Positions 36,001 to 48,729 of a stretch of 64,000 nt of DNA are shown piece after piece. The position numbers were made by a program, and so were the translations under genes. Within the stretch, counting starts at the first letter, position 1, and every line of letters starts with the position of its first letter. Source of the stretch: Apis mellifera (Eukaryota; Arthropoda; Insecta; Hymenoptera; Apidae); contig NC_037645.1 of assembly GCF_003254395.2 (NCBI RefSeq), positions 8,617,229 to 8,681,228 on the forward strand, in the 5' to 3' direction. Below the pieces are notes generated by a model. It searched no databases. It had not been told where the DNA came from and saw only the letters and a list, made by a program, of their open reading frames with translations.

Positions 36001-38183
36001 TTTGATGCGTTCAATTTTGGCGCGCATTTTAAATTGTTCAAATTTTCATGAAATTTCGTTACTTCTTTTCATACTGTATATTTATTTTATAAATTATTGT
36101 GATATTGCCTAATATTAATATAAGTTAAAAACTTAAAAAAATATATATTTATAATAATATTATTATTATTCTTATTACTAAATAGGAATTTCAAATTGAA
36201 AAAAAATTAGTATTAAAATTTTAATCCAAACTTACCGAGATCTTTTAGCTGGAGTTTCTTCTGTGATAAATCTTTCTGAATTCGACATAACACTCGTTCT
36301 GGCTTCTGTAGCGGCTGCGGTAGTTATGATACTTTGTTGCAACTGTTGATATAGAGTTGGAGCACTTGTTACCACACTCTGCACTGTACTAGATAACGAA
36401 GTTGCAGTCAATGGAACTGATACTACTATACTATTTGAAGTAGTTGTTGGTGACTGAGTAACAATTGATGATTGAGATTGTGTTACTGCCATTATCACAG
36501 GTGTAGTAGTCACTTCGGTAGTGACTGGGGTGTTTGATGATGATTGAATGGGACTTTCCACCTTTAACTTAATAAGAATATTTGAAAATATATATTTGAA
36601 AATATTCCAAAATAAAAACAAATATTTTTTTTATAAATTTTTATTTACCTTTTTTGATTTTTCTGGTTCAGTGGTCGTACTTAAACTTGTAGCTTCCGTT
36701 ATAGTTGTTTGTACATTATTACTCGATACAGCTTGCTGCATAACAGAACTGACGGCAACTACAACTGAACCACTGGCTTCAGAACTGACCGATTGATTTG
36801 AATTTTCGTTTCCTATTACAGTCGGTGTTCGTGCCCCTGTCTTTCTCTTTTTACTGTGACTCGAAGTCTTGTTCGATGATGAAGAATTTGATTTCGTTTG
36901 TCCACTATTTTTGTGACCAGAGCTTGAATTCGATCCAGATTTAATTGTTGCTGCCATAGTGGCAGTGGTAGACGTTGTTCCGTCATGTCCAAATACACTC
37001 TCCGATTGCGTGACAATCGTTTCTACGAAATTGGAAGTGGTGAATTTACTGGAATTTGTGGTGTTGTCTTTGGGTGTATTACGGCCGCTACTGCTTTTAT
37101 CATCAGCAACGCCATTTATTTCTAGACTTGGACTAGTATTTGATTTGTTTTTAGAATTTGTAGCAGATTTAGAGCTGGAACTCTTTCGTTTACCACTAGA
37201 TGAAGATTTTATCGGGGTTTCTGCTTCCTTTTCAGGAGATGAATCTGATGAACCATTATCAGCAGGTATTGGTTTATAAGGTGGTATTGTTTTTACATTA
37301 CCACCTTTTTTCTATAAATGAAATAAAATTGATAATCAAGTTGAAATAATCAATTCAAATTATATAGAGATATTTTTTTAAATAATGTTACACAAACCAA
37401 TTTTGAATAATGATGTTGACAATATCCACAATATTTCACATTGTCTAAATAATTGCCAGCTTCTTCACAGAGCAAACCAAGAGCCTGAGCACAAGTAACA
37501 TGAAATTGCTGCCTGCAGCCAGTCTTGTTGCACTGCATACAGGCTCCTACATTTGCTCTACTACCTCTTCCTTGTTCTTCACAAATGTAACATGACTACA
37601 AATAACCATATTATATAATTTATCTTAAATAATTATTAAGAAAATTACTCTAATTTAGAAAATCTTTACCTTACTGAATCTTTCAGATGGTATCAATTGT
37701 AAAATAATTGGTTCCATTGTTGTTACGTTACCAAATCTAACTTCTGGAATATAAAGAGCACAGACCACATGTGCCCATCCGGCTTGATCTGTCCTCTTAA
37801 GAGCTCCATCTCGACTTGGACATAATTCACAGCGCTATAAAATAATTAAAAAATGAAATAAAATATAATTTTCAAAAAAATTTATAGAACTTACCACACG
37901 AGCACTACGTTCCTGCGACTCACATTTCCTACAATACCATGGTCCTGTAGGTACCGTAACGATACCATAACAAGCTGAAAAATCATCATAACATACCGTT
38001 GCAATTGAATATTCCTATTCAAACTATACAAAATATATCTTATATAAAATATAGTAATAATCTATATGACAAACCTTGGTGTACAGCAACGGTACAACCT
38101 TGGCCATCACAATACACTAATGGATTTTCAGTCCAACCCCTCTCATCAGAACACACGCAGCACCCTCCAAGCATCTCCTTCAT
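33053..38183 (-). CDS. Alh: Alhambra / AF10 (MLLT10-MLLT6 family) chromatin reader
   Basis: Nuclear partner of the H3K79 methyltransferase DOT1L. Thirteen minus-strand exons: 38183-38075, 37974-37895, 37834-37670, 37595-37398, 37311-36649, 36561-36236, 35426-34953, 34872-34689, 34587-34368, 34126-33974, 33879-33615, 33547-33419 and 33203-33053; 1038 residues, phases close exactly. Residues 1-184 form the PHD-knuckle-extended PHD module, which in AF10 reads unmodified H3K27: MKEMLGGCCVCSDERGW, CYGIVTVPTGPWYC, GWAHVVCALYIPEV, FHVTCAQALGLLCEE. A long Ser/Thr/Gln/Pro-rich disordered middle follows, with Lys/Arg patches (GKRKSSSSK, PGRRKRKSASAA). The octapeptide motif plus leucine zipper that binds DOT1L is LDQLLERQWEQGSQFLMEQ then LLSCLHQLRAENLRLEEHV (about 785-850). 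The start matches the family's internal MKEM segment, so an upstream coding exon cannot be fully excluded. Confidence 0.93.
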
Positions 38184-39361
38184 GCTGTGTTTCAAGCAAT
38201 TCGGAAGACGAGACTAGCATGAGGAGCTAGGCGAGCCGTAAGCGGAGATGTAACGCGAGGTAATCTTGCTTTCGCAATTGCATCCTGGCGATTTGTAATT
38301 CTCAGCTCGCTCCTTCCTTAATTGCTCTTCTCAATGATCATGCACACGCGTGACGCATTCAACGATGAATCGTGGCTTGGAATGCACCACTGCACGTTGC
38401 CCGTCACTACAATGATTCCACACTGTGGAAACACGAAACACCAATACCGAGGCGATTCCAGAATTCCGTGTAGTGGCTGCTTTTTAAAGAAATTTCGTTT
38501 TAAAACGTGTTTGAACCATTTGTTATTTACAACGGCGCTTTATTTGTTTCGTTGGTCAGCCATCTTATTTTGTTATCATGTCTAGTGTACGCATGCGCAA
38601 CTGCGCACTCTGCCGCGAAAATGGAAGAGCGCGTTCGAAAATGAGACGATAATTTTAATAGCTTAAAAAAGTTTTTTCAATAATAATTATCTCCAATTAT
38701 TATACAATATCAATATTATTAATTCTAAGTTTTTTTTATTATTAATCAATTATGAGTTTTAAATTTTTTTAAAATTTATAATTGTCAAGATATTGTCAAG
38801 TATCAAAGTATCAAACTTCTCAATAGTTTATACATTATTTCCTTTATGCTTATTTTTAGATTCTTATTTTTTTTAAAAATTGATATTATTAATTTTTTAT
38901 TCAAAAAAGTAGAAAAAATTTTTTATTTTAATATAACTATTTAAATATTAAAACAAATCACATTCTCAATTAATGAAATCAAACAATCTAACAGAGATAT
39001 CGACCAATCAGGTAAGACTTTACTATGTATAGGATTTCCAAGAATTTACATTCGAGTAACGAGTGATTCATTGAACGATTCATTGTAATAACAAAAAATA
39101 TTAAGTTATAACGCATTTTTTTTACCTATATAAACAAAAAATTATATATTATAAAATAATTATTCACAAAATATAAAAATAATACACACAAATATAAAAT
39201 GCAAATTTATTTTAAGTGAAAACAACTTAATTTAATGGAATAAAATATAAACTGGTAATGTAGCCTTCTGTTTTGCCATTACTTTTTATTCAAAAAATAC
39301 ATATAGATATATAGATATATGGAATCAAATAATATAAAATAATTTTTATTCAATTGGTATA
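38184..39361. promoter_or_regulatory. Alh promoter/5' UTR, then intergenic sequence before the GNAT cluster
   Basis: 38184-38640 is CpG-bearing and GC-richer, fitting the minus-strand Alh 5' UTR and promoter. CGCATGCGCA at 38590-38599 resembles an NRF1/Ewg half-palindrome and a second TGCGCA follows closely. From 38650 to 39361 the sequence is AT-rich. TCAG followed by gtaaga near 39009 could be the donor of a noncoding first exon for the first GNAT gene. No other gene seen. Confidence 0.45.
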
Positions 39362-40069
39362 ATGGAGTCAAATAATCTATGTATTTTTGAATGGGCGAAT
39401 GACAGTCATTTACCAGAAATTTTATCTTTCTTACACGAAAATTTTGATAAGGAAGAGATTATGTTGAAAAGTCTGAAAGATAATAATTCTATAACAGTTG
39501 AAGAGAAAGAATCAATGAAAATCGATCATGAACGATTAATACGTGCGATTTTCAATTTTTCACCGTGTATTATAGCAATCGAAAAATCGTTAAAAAAGAT
39601 CATTGGTATAAATCTCATGATAGTTAGTAAAAATCCAAAATTTCATGACGGCACTGATGGAGTTTCAGCAGCATTTAATAATAATCCTCCTGAAAATAGA
39701 TTAATGAAACAATATTTCAATTATTTATCCGAAATCAGTGAAAAGGCTAATTTATATGGAAAATTTCCAGATTCCAAAGCAGCCGTGGAATTTTATGCAA
39801 TTGCCGTGGATAAAAATTATCGTGGGAAGGGACTTTCAAAATCCCTAATGGCTGCAGGAATTTTTTTCGCAAAAAATAACATCCCAAATGTAGGATTTAT
39901 ATTTGGAGTATATACATCTTTGTATTCAAAAAAAGCGGCGGAAAAATTAGGTTTGAAAAGTGTAATGGATGTGGATCTTTTGAATTACAGAGATGACGAT
40001 GGACAACCTATATTTCAAGATACTCCTCCCCATAATATTGTTTCTGTTATGGTTTTACAAGTTACATAA
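39362..40069 (+). CDS. GNAT-family N-acetyltransferase 1 (arylalkylamine N-acetyltransferase-like)
   Basis: Acetyl-CoA-dependent N-acetyltransferase of the insect AANAT-like GNAT group. Single exon, 235 residues, ATG to TAA. It opens MESNNLCIFEWANDSHLPEI, the usual beta1-alpha1 region of these enzymes, with PCIIAIEKSLKKIIGINLMI for the beta2-beta3 hairpin. The acetyl-CoA loop is at residues 149-162, VDKNYRGKGLSKSL: it fits Q/RxxGxG/A except that the last position is Ser159. The C-terminal half reads FIFGVYTSLYSKKAAEKLGL, the usual beta5-alpha4 region. First of three GNAT genes in tandem. It is intronless, unlike the next two, and clearly the most diverged. The substrate (biogenic amine, polyamine or fatty amine) cannot be inferred. 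Confidence 0.88.
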   Translation: MESNNLCIFEWANDSHLPEILSFLHENFDKEEIMLKSLKDNNSITVEEKESMKIDHERLIRAIFNFSPCIIAIEKSLKKIIGINLMIVSKNPKFHDGTDGVSAAFNNNPPENRLMKQYFNYLSEISEKANLYGKFPDSKAAVEFYAIAVDKNYRGKGLSKSLMAAGIFFAKNNIPNVGFIFGVYTSLYSKKAAEKLGLKSVMDVDLLNYRDDDGQPIFQDTPPHNIVSVMVLQVT

Positions 40070-41563
40070 AATTTTTCTAAAATATAATTAAATAGATTCA
40101 TATTTTCTTTGTAAATATATGTAAAATACGAAATATATATTAAAATAGAAATTCTTTGTTTCTTACATTCTCTCATTTATCATATTAAACAAATCAACTC
40201 TATTTAGTTATTTATTTACTTTATTATTATTTTTAACATAATTTTAATAATTGATGATAAAATGCGCAAAAAACATTTCTGATTTTGCAATTTAAAATAC
40301 TTATCTAAGTATTTCTTTATTTAAACAAATATTTTTTAGAATTTCTTCATTTCTTTGTTTTTATATATTTAAAATATTTATATTCATTATATTTATATAT
40401 TATTTATATTCATGTTCATTCAAATTTGAATCTTTTCCCATTAAAATAAAATATTGAATAAATTTTATATGTTTAATATGTATTTTGAAATAATAATAAT
40501 AACAATCTTAAATTAATTATCAATTAAAATAATTATCATTATTTCTATTACAACTAACTAACCACTTATAATTTTGAAATCATTGTTTCTATTCTTGTAC
40601 CATTGCATTTTCCAGTGTATCAACTATATATTAATATCTATAATAATCATATAATCCATTTATTTACAAATGAAATTCTGCTATTTCTTACAAATCAATT
40701 ATTTTAAATTGTAGAATTATTTATCATGGTCAATTTTGAAAATCTTTTAAAAGCTAAATAAGTACTTATTTATAATTAAAAAAATAAATATATATTTAAA
40801 TTAATTAACTATAGAAGTGTGTAATATTAAACAACAGACTTTCTCTCGTAAGATAACTTCGAGGAAGAATCTCAAGTTCATTAACGCTAACAAATACTAA
40901 GATACATCTCATTAACTAATCAAATTAACTTATACATGGCTAACGGTCCTATGAACGACCTGTGGGGCAACTAAATTTATCTTTGATGTATATTTTCATG
41001 TTCTCTCTAGTTGGCACACACTAGTCATATAGTTCACTGACTCGTACATATCATGTTTCTCAATCATTATTTTGAGTATAATGATTTATTTGATTCCAAA
41101 AAATTTCTCAGTATTATTAAATTTCCATTCTTAATCGCTCGATTGAGAAGAATCGTGTAAAAATTATGATTTTTTTTCTTTTTTTTTTATTCTTGTTTTT
41201 TTGTTTTCAATCAGTTTTTTTTAATGATAACTCAAAGATACGTTGATAAAATGAGAAATGGAAAAATTTGAAAAATTATATATTATATATAATTAATTAT
41301 AATTATAAATTATATATAAAATTAATATATGTAAAAGATATTATTGATGTATTTTAATTATATTTATTAGTTTCTATATATATTATATTTACTAGTTTCT
41401 ATATATAAATATATATATATATTTATATATTTATATATTTATGTACCGTTTATACGTCGCTGATAGGTCGCGATAATCAGCTATACTGTATAGACTGTTT
41501 TATATTTCAGAAAAGTGAAATCAGTTTAGTGTGATTCACTGTAGTTTGCAGATTTCTTCCAAT
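40070..41563. other. Intergenic, AT-rich, with a possible promoter at its right end
   Basis: Mostly AT-rich without coding signal. At 41458-41530 there are two GATA-type sequences and TCAGT at 41521-41525, a plausible initiator about 40 bases before the proposed start codon of the second GNAT gene. Confidence 0.4.
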
Positions 41564-42686
41564 ATGAGGTGAAAAGAAACAGAGAAAACAAAGAAATTGA
41601 ATTCTCTTTTCTCCAATTATTAATTATTATTTTAATTGAAAATTTTAACAAAAAATGTTTACTTATTTAAAATATTCCTAATCATTTAATTTCACTTAGA
41701 ATCTTTTTTGATTAAAAATTTTCATTTTAACAAGAATAACTATATTAATATATTAACCATATTAATATACAATCATTAATTTTATCATTATATATATATA
41801 TTTTTATTCTTAAAAAAATTTGATTTTGTTCCAAAATATGAAGTAAAACATCACCATATGGTATCTGGAACTTTCTAAACAATGAGACCATCGTCTTCGA
41901 GTCTTTGACCGGTGATACCTTCGAAGGTGCTCTTAATGTCATAAGGAAAAGTTTTTTTGTCTACGAGAATGTATGCAAAGCTGTAGACTTGCTCTCAGAA
42001 TCCGGTGCAAGCAAAGAACTTGAGGAACTCTGTGTGGATGCGGCGAAAGATGGGGTTAGTGTTGTTGCTGTTGATACAAACAGTAAGAAAGTTATTGGAG
42101 TGGCTTTCAACAAAATACAGGTGAAGAAAAAACATTCAGTGTACGCGTTTCATTGTTTAAAATAATAAAAAAAAAACCTTTTCTCGTTTTCCAGCTTCTC
42201 AAAAATTCATCAGAGAAAAGCAGCTTCGAGATAAGCAGGGATAATTGCAAGTGCAAATCCTCGAAAGCGTTGATAGATTTCATGATAAATATAGACAGCA
42301 GGATAGATTTGTTCAACCACTACGACACCGATTGTATATTTGAAATCATGTTTTTGGCCACTTTGCCTTCTCATCAAAAGTGTAGGATAGGAGAGTTGCT
42401 GGTAGCTTCATCGATAAAGATAGCAGAGGAGTTAATAAAGGGAAATCCTGTGAAAACACCAGTCACGATCAATGATGTTAATATTATAGAAAACCAAGAA
42501 AAAATACCTAAAGTGATATCAGCAATCACGACGTCCAATTATTCGCAGAAGATAATGACGAAGTATGGATTTGAAAATTTGTTTTCAATCAGCTATGACG
42601 AGTTCCATTTCAATAAGAAAGTTTTTAGCGAAAAAATAGGAGATGAGCATCGAAATTGCATCTTGGTTGCTAAAAAATTATCTTAG
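41564..42686 (+). CDS. GNAT-family N-acetyltransferase 2 (AANAT-like) with degenerate acetyl-CoA loop
   Basis: Paralogue of the third GNAT gene. Proposed exons: 41564-41568 (ATGAG only), 41844-42120 and 42195-42686; 257 residues. The tiny first coding exon is inferred. Exon 2 is open upstream only to a TGA and has no ATG, while joining ATGAG to the AG acceptor at 41842-41843 restores MSKTSPYGIWNFLNNETIVF in frame. The N-terminal GNAT region is FEGALNVIRKSFFVYENVCK, then VSVVAVDTNSKKVIGVAFNK. The acetyl-CoA loop reads LPSHQKCRIGELLV: Q155 is kept, but the first glycine of QxxGxG is replaced by Arg158. AITTSNYSQKIMTKYGFE is the beta5-alpha4 region. It may be a weak or non-enzymatic paralogue. 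The 5' end is the least certain part. Confidence 0.78.
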
Positions 42687-43544
42687 ATAAAACTTAATTG
42701 TTAAGATTAAGATTTAATATTGATAATATTGATTAATTTCTACTCTTAAAAAAACTATAAGATTTTATTTTATAAAAAAATGTATATTATATTAAATTGT
42801 ATAATGAAATGAATAAAAAAAAAATTATTCCATATTTTTGTATATATTTATAAAATGTAATCTTATCAAGTGAAGATGTAATCTTACACTGAATGAATTA
42901 ATATGTAAACACGTGATAAGAAGTAACTATCTATCAATGATTGTAGTCAGAGAAAAGCCAGCAAATACATAAAATATTATTGACAAATAAAAACAATAGT
43001 ATTATTGAAGTATTATTATTACACAGAAAATTCTGTGTAAAGTTAATGAATCTTTTCCTTTTTTGTCAAATATATTCAAATATTCAATGCAATTGTTAAT
43101 ACTTTCTTGACAATATTCAAGGAAATTTAAAGTGACGGATAACTGCGTTTTCTATTCATAACTTCTACTCATAACAATGTGCAGAGATAATAGAAACGTT
43201 TTTCTCAGTATGCATGAATTATTGTATGTTGAAAAATGAAGGCTGCTTATCAAGAGACAGTAGAGTTGTACTCAACAAAAGCTTTAATAGAGCGTAGGTC
43301 GCTCGAAACTAGCTTCACTCTGTCACAGTATCTGCAGGCGGGAAGATCGTTTTCTCCTCTCTTAAATATTGTTGTATCTTTGTGCAAACAAGTCGCTCCT
43401 TTATTCTTCTTCATCAATCTGTTGAAACAAAAAGGTAACATTTTCGTTTCTTAGAATGAAATAAAACAACAAAAATGGAAAAACTGATACAGTTTATATG
43501 AAAACGTGTGGGTGATTTTCAATAATTTTCCAGTTATTTTCACC
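42687..43544. other. Spacer between GNAT genes 2 and 3, with a probable noncoding first exon
   Basis: 42687-43150 is AT-rich. 43150-43434 is GC-richer and ends in AAAAAG followed by gtaaca. With the acceptor ttttccag at 43526-43533 it would form a noncoding first exon of the third GNAT gene. The 72-codon frame at 43236-43454 resembles no known protein and crosses this donor. Confidence 0.4.
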
Positions 43545-44564
43545 ATGTCCCTCTGTGACTGTGACGATGAACTGGAATACAAACTACTCACCAGAGATAA
43601 GGTAGAGGATGCTCTGGCTATACAGGCGGAGACTATGAAACAGGAAAACCTGGCAATAGGTTTGGGGATGTTCGAAGAGGATGGAGCCCCGGAAGAAATG
43701 AACCTGCTCTTCAGGGAAGTTATCAAAGATGGCATGACGTTGATTGCCGTTGACAAGAGGACCGATGAAGTGGCAGCAGTGGCTTTTAACAAGCTTCGCG
43801 TAACTTTTCACTCCATATTCAAATTAAACCTTAATGTTTCCTTTTCACAAGACTTACTTTTGTATCTTTGCAAGGCGAAACCGAGGAAGGGCGAGAAGGA
43901 CGAGCTGGACTCCTTCATAGAGGAGAATCTGAAACATCAGACGTGTAGAAAATTGATCAAGTTTCTCGATGACGTGAGTATTCGTTTGGGTTATTGGCTG
44001 AATTGCCTCGTTTAGATCAAGCGTCACCTCCAATTTATCCAGTAATTGTTGTATCACAGACTTTAATCAGAGACCTCTGGTGTCATACGCTACGATTCTT
44101 AAAAACTTAAAAAAAAAAAAAACTGTATTACACTGAATTTTCAAAGAAATCAACCCAGTGATCTGAGATTGCTCTCGTTTGGCCAGATCGACAATGTGGA
44201 TATTTTTGAGAGGTACGATACGAACGGAGCGATGGAGGTGTTCTATCTTGGAACCGATCCACGGTACCAAGGTCGCGGGATCGGCCGTCGAATGATGCAG
44301 GAGTGTATCGGGTTCGGTCGAGGGCTGCTCAATGGCACGAGGAGAAGGACATCGATCGACGGGGTTATTCTTGAGCAGAGCGTCATTCCAAGCATAATTT
44401 TCGGCGTGTTCGCCTCGAATTACAGCCAACGAATCGCAGATAAATTGGGATTCCACGTTTTGCACGAAGTACGTTACGACGATTATGCGTCCAATGGCAG
44501 AAAAATGTCCGAGAGGATAGGAAGCGTTCATAAAACGGCCAGGTTACAGGTTCTAAAACTGTAA
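43545..44564 (+). CDS. GNAT-family N-acetyltransferase 3 (AANAT-like)
   Basis: Third GNAT paralogue, with an intact acetyl-CoA loop. Exons 43545-43799, 43875-43973 and 44187-44564; 243 residues, all junctions phase 0. It begins MSLCDCDDELEYKLLTRDKV and has MTLIAVDKRTDEVAAVAFNK, aligned with VSVVAVDTNSKKVIGVAFNK of the second gene. The cofactor loop is TDPRYQGRGIGRRMMQE (Q146-G-R-G-I-G151), a textbook QxxGxG. IFGVFASNYSQRIADKLGFH matches the second gene's C-terminal region, and the protein ends HKTARLQVLKL. The last exon has higher GC than its neighbours. The first intron is only 75 nt and open in frame (see findings). Likely an active N-acetyltransferase of amines; substrate unknown. Confidence 0.9.
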
Positions 44565-47500
44565 GAGATAATTAAAATGAGTGGATTAAGTAAAATTACA
44601 GTAGTAGTGCGTATTTCTATAAAACTCGTATGAGAATATTGAACGAAATAAATAATATTTATTTGTGAAACGTGCCTTGTGAAAATAAAGAAGGAAAAAG
44701 AATTTTTTCTCAAAAAATATCTATATCACCATCGTATACCACTCTCCAAGGATAGAACAAAAATAGAAAGGAGGGATCCAATTGTTCATTTTGTATCATC
44801 GTGCCGAGAATTTCGTCATCACCTAAAAAATTCAACATCTTTCGATAAAACAATTTATTATATGAAATGGCGTTAATAAGCATAACGTAATATAATATTT
44901 CGATGAAATGATGTTTTTAGAAAGATATGTATTTCTGAGAAAAGAAAAGAAAAGAAAAGGAAAGGAAAGAAAAGAGAGTGGTGGCTAGAAACGTAAGAGT
45001 TCTCGAGATGAATTTAAAAAACTCGTCAGTGAAGAGATTGTATGTTATCTCACGAGTGTCTGGTGGTTGGTGCATAATTAACTTCGTTAGTTGGCTTTTG
45101 CTTTCAGTTCAACTTAATTGATCTTGTTATATCAACGAGTGTGATGAAAAGATAAATATTTTTTTTTTTTTTTTTATATAAGTATATACGTATGTATTAA
45201 CACATTTACAATCCGGTACATAATTGTTAAATATATATATATAGTGAATATATTGAGCGTAATTTACGAAATCCAAATGACTGACAACGGAGATACGTTT
45301 CTTTCTTTCTTTCTTTTTTTTTTATTTTTATCAATTTTTTTTTTCTTATAAAATCGAAGAATGTCTCTCTTAAGAATGCTTTACAACGTGACGAGAAAAA
45401 ATATATAATATACAGATAATATTGTACTGATAATATATAATTAAATTTTATCAAAATATTTCACTCACGAAAAGATTTAAATCCTTCTCCAGAAGTTTCG
45501 TTTCAAAATTAACGAAATGCAATTTTCCTTGAAACAAAAGTTTGTTTTTACCGTTATCGTTTAAAAAAAATTTTAATTCCGTTCGTATTCCGTCGTCGAA
45601 ACTTTGGATTCCTTTTGTTTAAAAATTTCGATCTTTTGGCTGCCAAAAAATTCCAAGGAAAATGAAAAATTTTACACGATAATTAAATAAAATCATTTTA
45701 AAATGAATTTTCTCAAGTATGAGAAAATTTCAAAAAAAAAAAAAAAAATTCAGTGTTAGAAAAGTGTTAAGGATTAATTTGGCAAACCGGAAATCGAAAA
45801 TTCTACCGAGCTACGATCGGAAATATTATAATTAACGTTATATTTACGGGGAAGACACCCAGTATAAATATATATGTATATATATATATATATATGTAGT
45901 GTATACATGTCGGCACTGCTGATCGCTGGTAAATAGTCCTTTTTTTTTTCCCCCAAGTTTCGTAAAGCGTCTATCTGAAAAGAGATGCGAGATACGCGTT
46001 TCTCGTTTCGCATTGCGTAGCAATGTTGCGCACTAATTTACCATTGTAATCAGTATTGGAACGCACTACGATTCTTTTATAAAAATATTTAATACCACAA
46101 CCAACCAGATAAATGCAACGATACCTCCATTTTTACTTCAAACAGATGGATTTGGCGCGTGCAAAGGAAATTTTAATTTCGTCTCTTTTTTTTTTTTTTC
46201 TTTTCTTCTTTTCTTCGTTATCTAGTCAGTTTTATTTCTTTTTTTTTTTGTTTTGTTTTTTTGATTAGAAAACGTCAACCCTTCAAGGTCGTAAGCGTTT
46301 AGTAAAAAAATAAATCACTATCCCAAAAAGCCAGTGACTTTGAAGATAATTGTAGAAAGAATATATTTCTCGTTCTTTTCAACATTTGGCAATAACAACA
46401 AGCGCAATTGAACAACGTCTTACTTGGATAAATATACATGGGGAAGGCCCGAAAGGGTTGACCAGCTATAATGATTTTATTAATTAAAACAACGATTCAT
46501 ATTGGACGCCGAGCACAATGAAAATGATTCGTCGAAAATAAATTATTCGAAATCAACGATTTAATATTTTTTTTTTCCCTCCCTCTCTTCATTTTCTTTC
46601 TTTTCTAAGCGTAACATTTCTGGTTCATAATGTTTTTGTTTTTGTTTTTGTTTTTTTTTCAATTTTTATTTCCCTGTAAATCAGGATTGAATTTATTTTC
46701 TTTGCGTTTTTTTTTTTTTTTTTTTTAAGTTTAGAATCATTTTCTTTGTCATAACTTTGCCTATAACTCAGTTTTCCTACAAATTGAAACAATTTTCCTC
46801 TTTGTCGTTATCGTATAACATGATTTACTCTTAATGTATATATATATATTATATGTGTGTATGTATACGTATATATACGATCAAATACTGCGACTATCAT
46901 GTAATAATATAGTAGTAGTACATTTGTTATTGTTTCTTTCATTTTCGACGATTATTATTGTAGCAACAAGAGCAGGATTGAAGAAAAAAATGGACCGTGA
47001 TAGCATCCTAAATTTTCTTATAATAAATAATAAATAAATATACTAATTAAAAATTTTAAAAGTTCAATAAAAATTTAACACAATGTGTTCATGTGATGTG
47101 GCACATTACATTGATATACTTAGAATAAATATAATATAATAATATACAACTTACACCAAATAAAAAGTATTTAATCAAAGGAAAAAGTCTGAGATTGAAA
47201 TAAAATGTTCCAATATAAATAACAGGAGAGAATATCCAAAGTCCATCCTTTCTATAATCCTGATACAATTACACTTGGAATGTTTATTATCAGTGTAAAA
47301 AAAGTTGTGGACGTATATAGCTTCTGCGATAGAATATGATTGACATATTTCCAACAACGAATATTCCTTTACCACTTACATTTCTACCATCTTAACATTG
47401 GCCAACAATAAACTACACTTAACTCACAACGTCTATGTTTCTGTGTTTCACTAGTCTCAGTACGAATCTAATAACTATTTATCAGCTATCGTTTACACGA

Positions 47501-48688
47501 TATATCATTATAGTCACTAGAGTGTAGAACTCGGCTTCTTTTCTCAGCCTCAACTTTCGAAGGTTTTTTCTTTCTTTCTTTCTTTTTTTCCTTTTTCTTT
47601 TTTTTCTTTTTTTTTGATTTTGCGCGGAAAATTTTTGATCTGCGTTTGGGATTTTATGTAATAGTCCGGGGAGAAGGAGGAGTGGGAATGACTGTAACAG
47701 AGAAACGATTCACCTCAATGAGTATAAAATGAAACGCTCGTAAAGTACCAAGGAAAACAAGATTTTTAAAAATAGATAATTTGACAAAGTCATCATAAGA
47801 CTTTGTTAATTAGGTATGCATGCACCTAATGATTAAAAGTGTTTCTAAAATATTTGATTAAAAATTACAAACATATTTGTGCACATTGTAAAATATCTTT
47901 TCACTATTATGTAATTTCATAAAAATTAAATACGTATTAAACGTAAATTTAACTCTATATCTTAAACGCTATTTAATTTTGAAAACGAATTTTATTCGTT
48001 TTAGAAAGATTCACATGAATCTAATGTTTTAGAAACACTCTATTTTCACATATCATTATATATTATTGAATATTAGAGTAGAATAGAATATTGAGCGCAA
48101 TGAGAAAATATTTGCTATTAAATACAGTAATAAACATCAATAATAATAAATGATTGAAATTGTCACAAATGTCACATTAAAAAAGGATCACACATTTATA
48201 CTGGAAAGACAATCAGACATATTGAGTAAAAACTTGTCTCCAACAAGTTTCAAATTTGTTCGTGCATTATATTTGTTTTACATATACTTCCACACGTACA
48301 CACGCATTTTCTTGTACTTGGTTTTGTAATACTGAAAAATTTGCTTCTTTTTTTTCTTCAAGTATGTCTTAAAGAAACTGATATACTTATCTCAATATTA
48401 TTTGCGTGTACACAAAGCGGAAATTACAGATCACAGAATCGCGGGAAACTAGAAATTGCTTTATTGCCAGATAGTAAAGTCTCCGTATTTCAAATTTCAT
48501 TAATTTTATAAAATTGAATCTCGCAAATATTTTCTAAAAAATGTGCAAATATAATGATTCAATGATTTTTTTTCTCTTATAAATTTTATAAACAAAATAT
48601 ATCCAATGATTTTTTTAAAAGAATATTCTAAAATTAAAATTTGTATATTTTTAATTAGAAATTTGCAGATACGAAGATTGAACTGTTC

Positions 48689-48729
<41 letters not shown>

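Noticed and set aside
36959..37279. 106-codon plus-strand frame
   Set aside because: Antisense shadow of the Ser/Lys-rich fifth exon of Alh.
43236..43454. 72-codon plus-strand frame before GNAT gene 3
   Set aside because: Not homologous to the GNAT N terminus and crosses a likely splice donor; better explained as a noncoding first exon.
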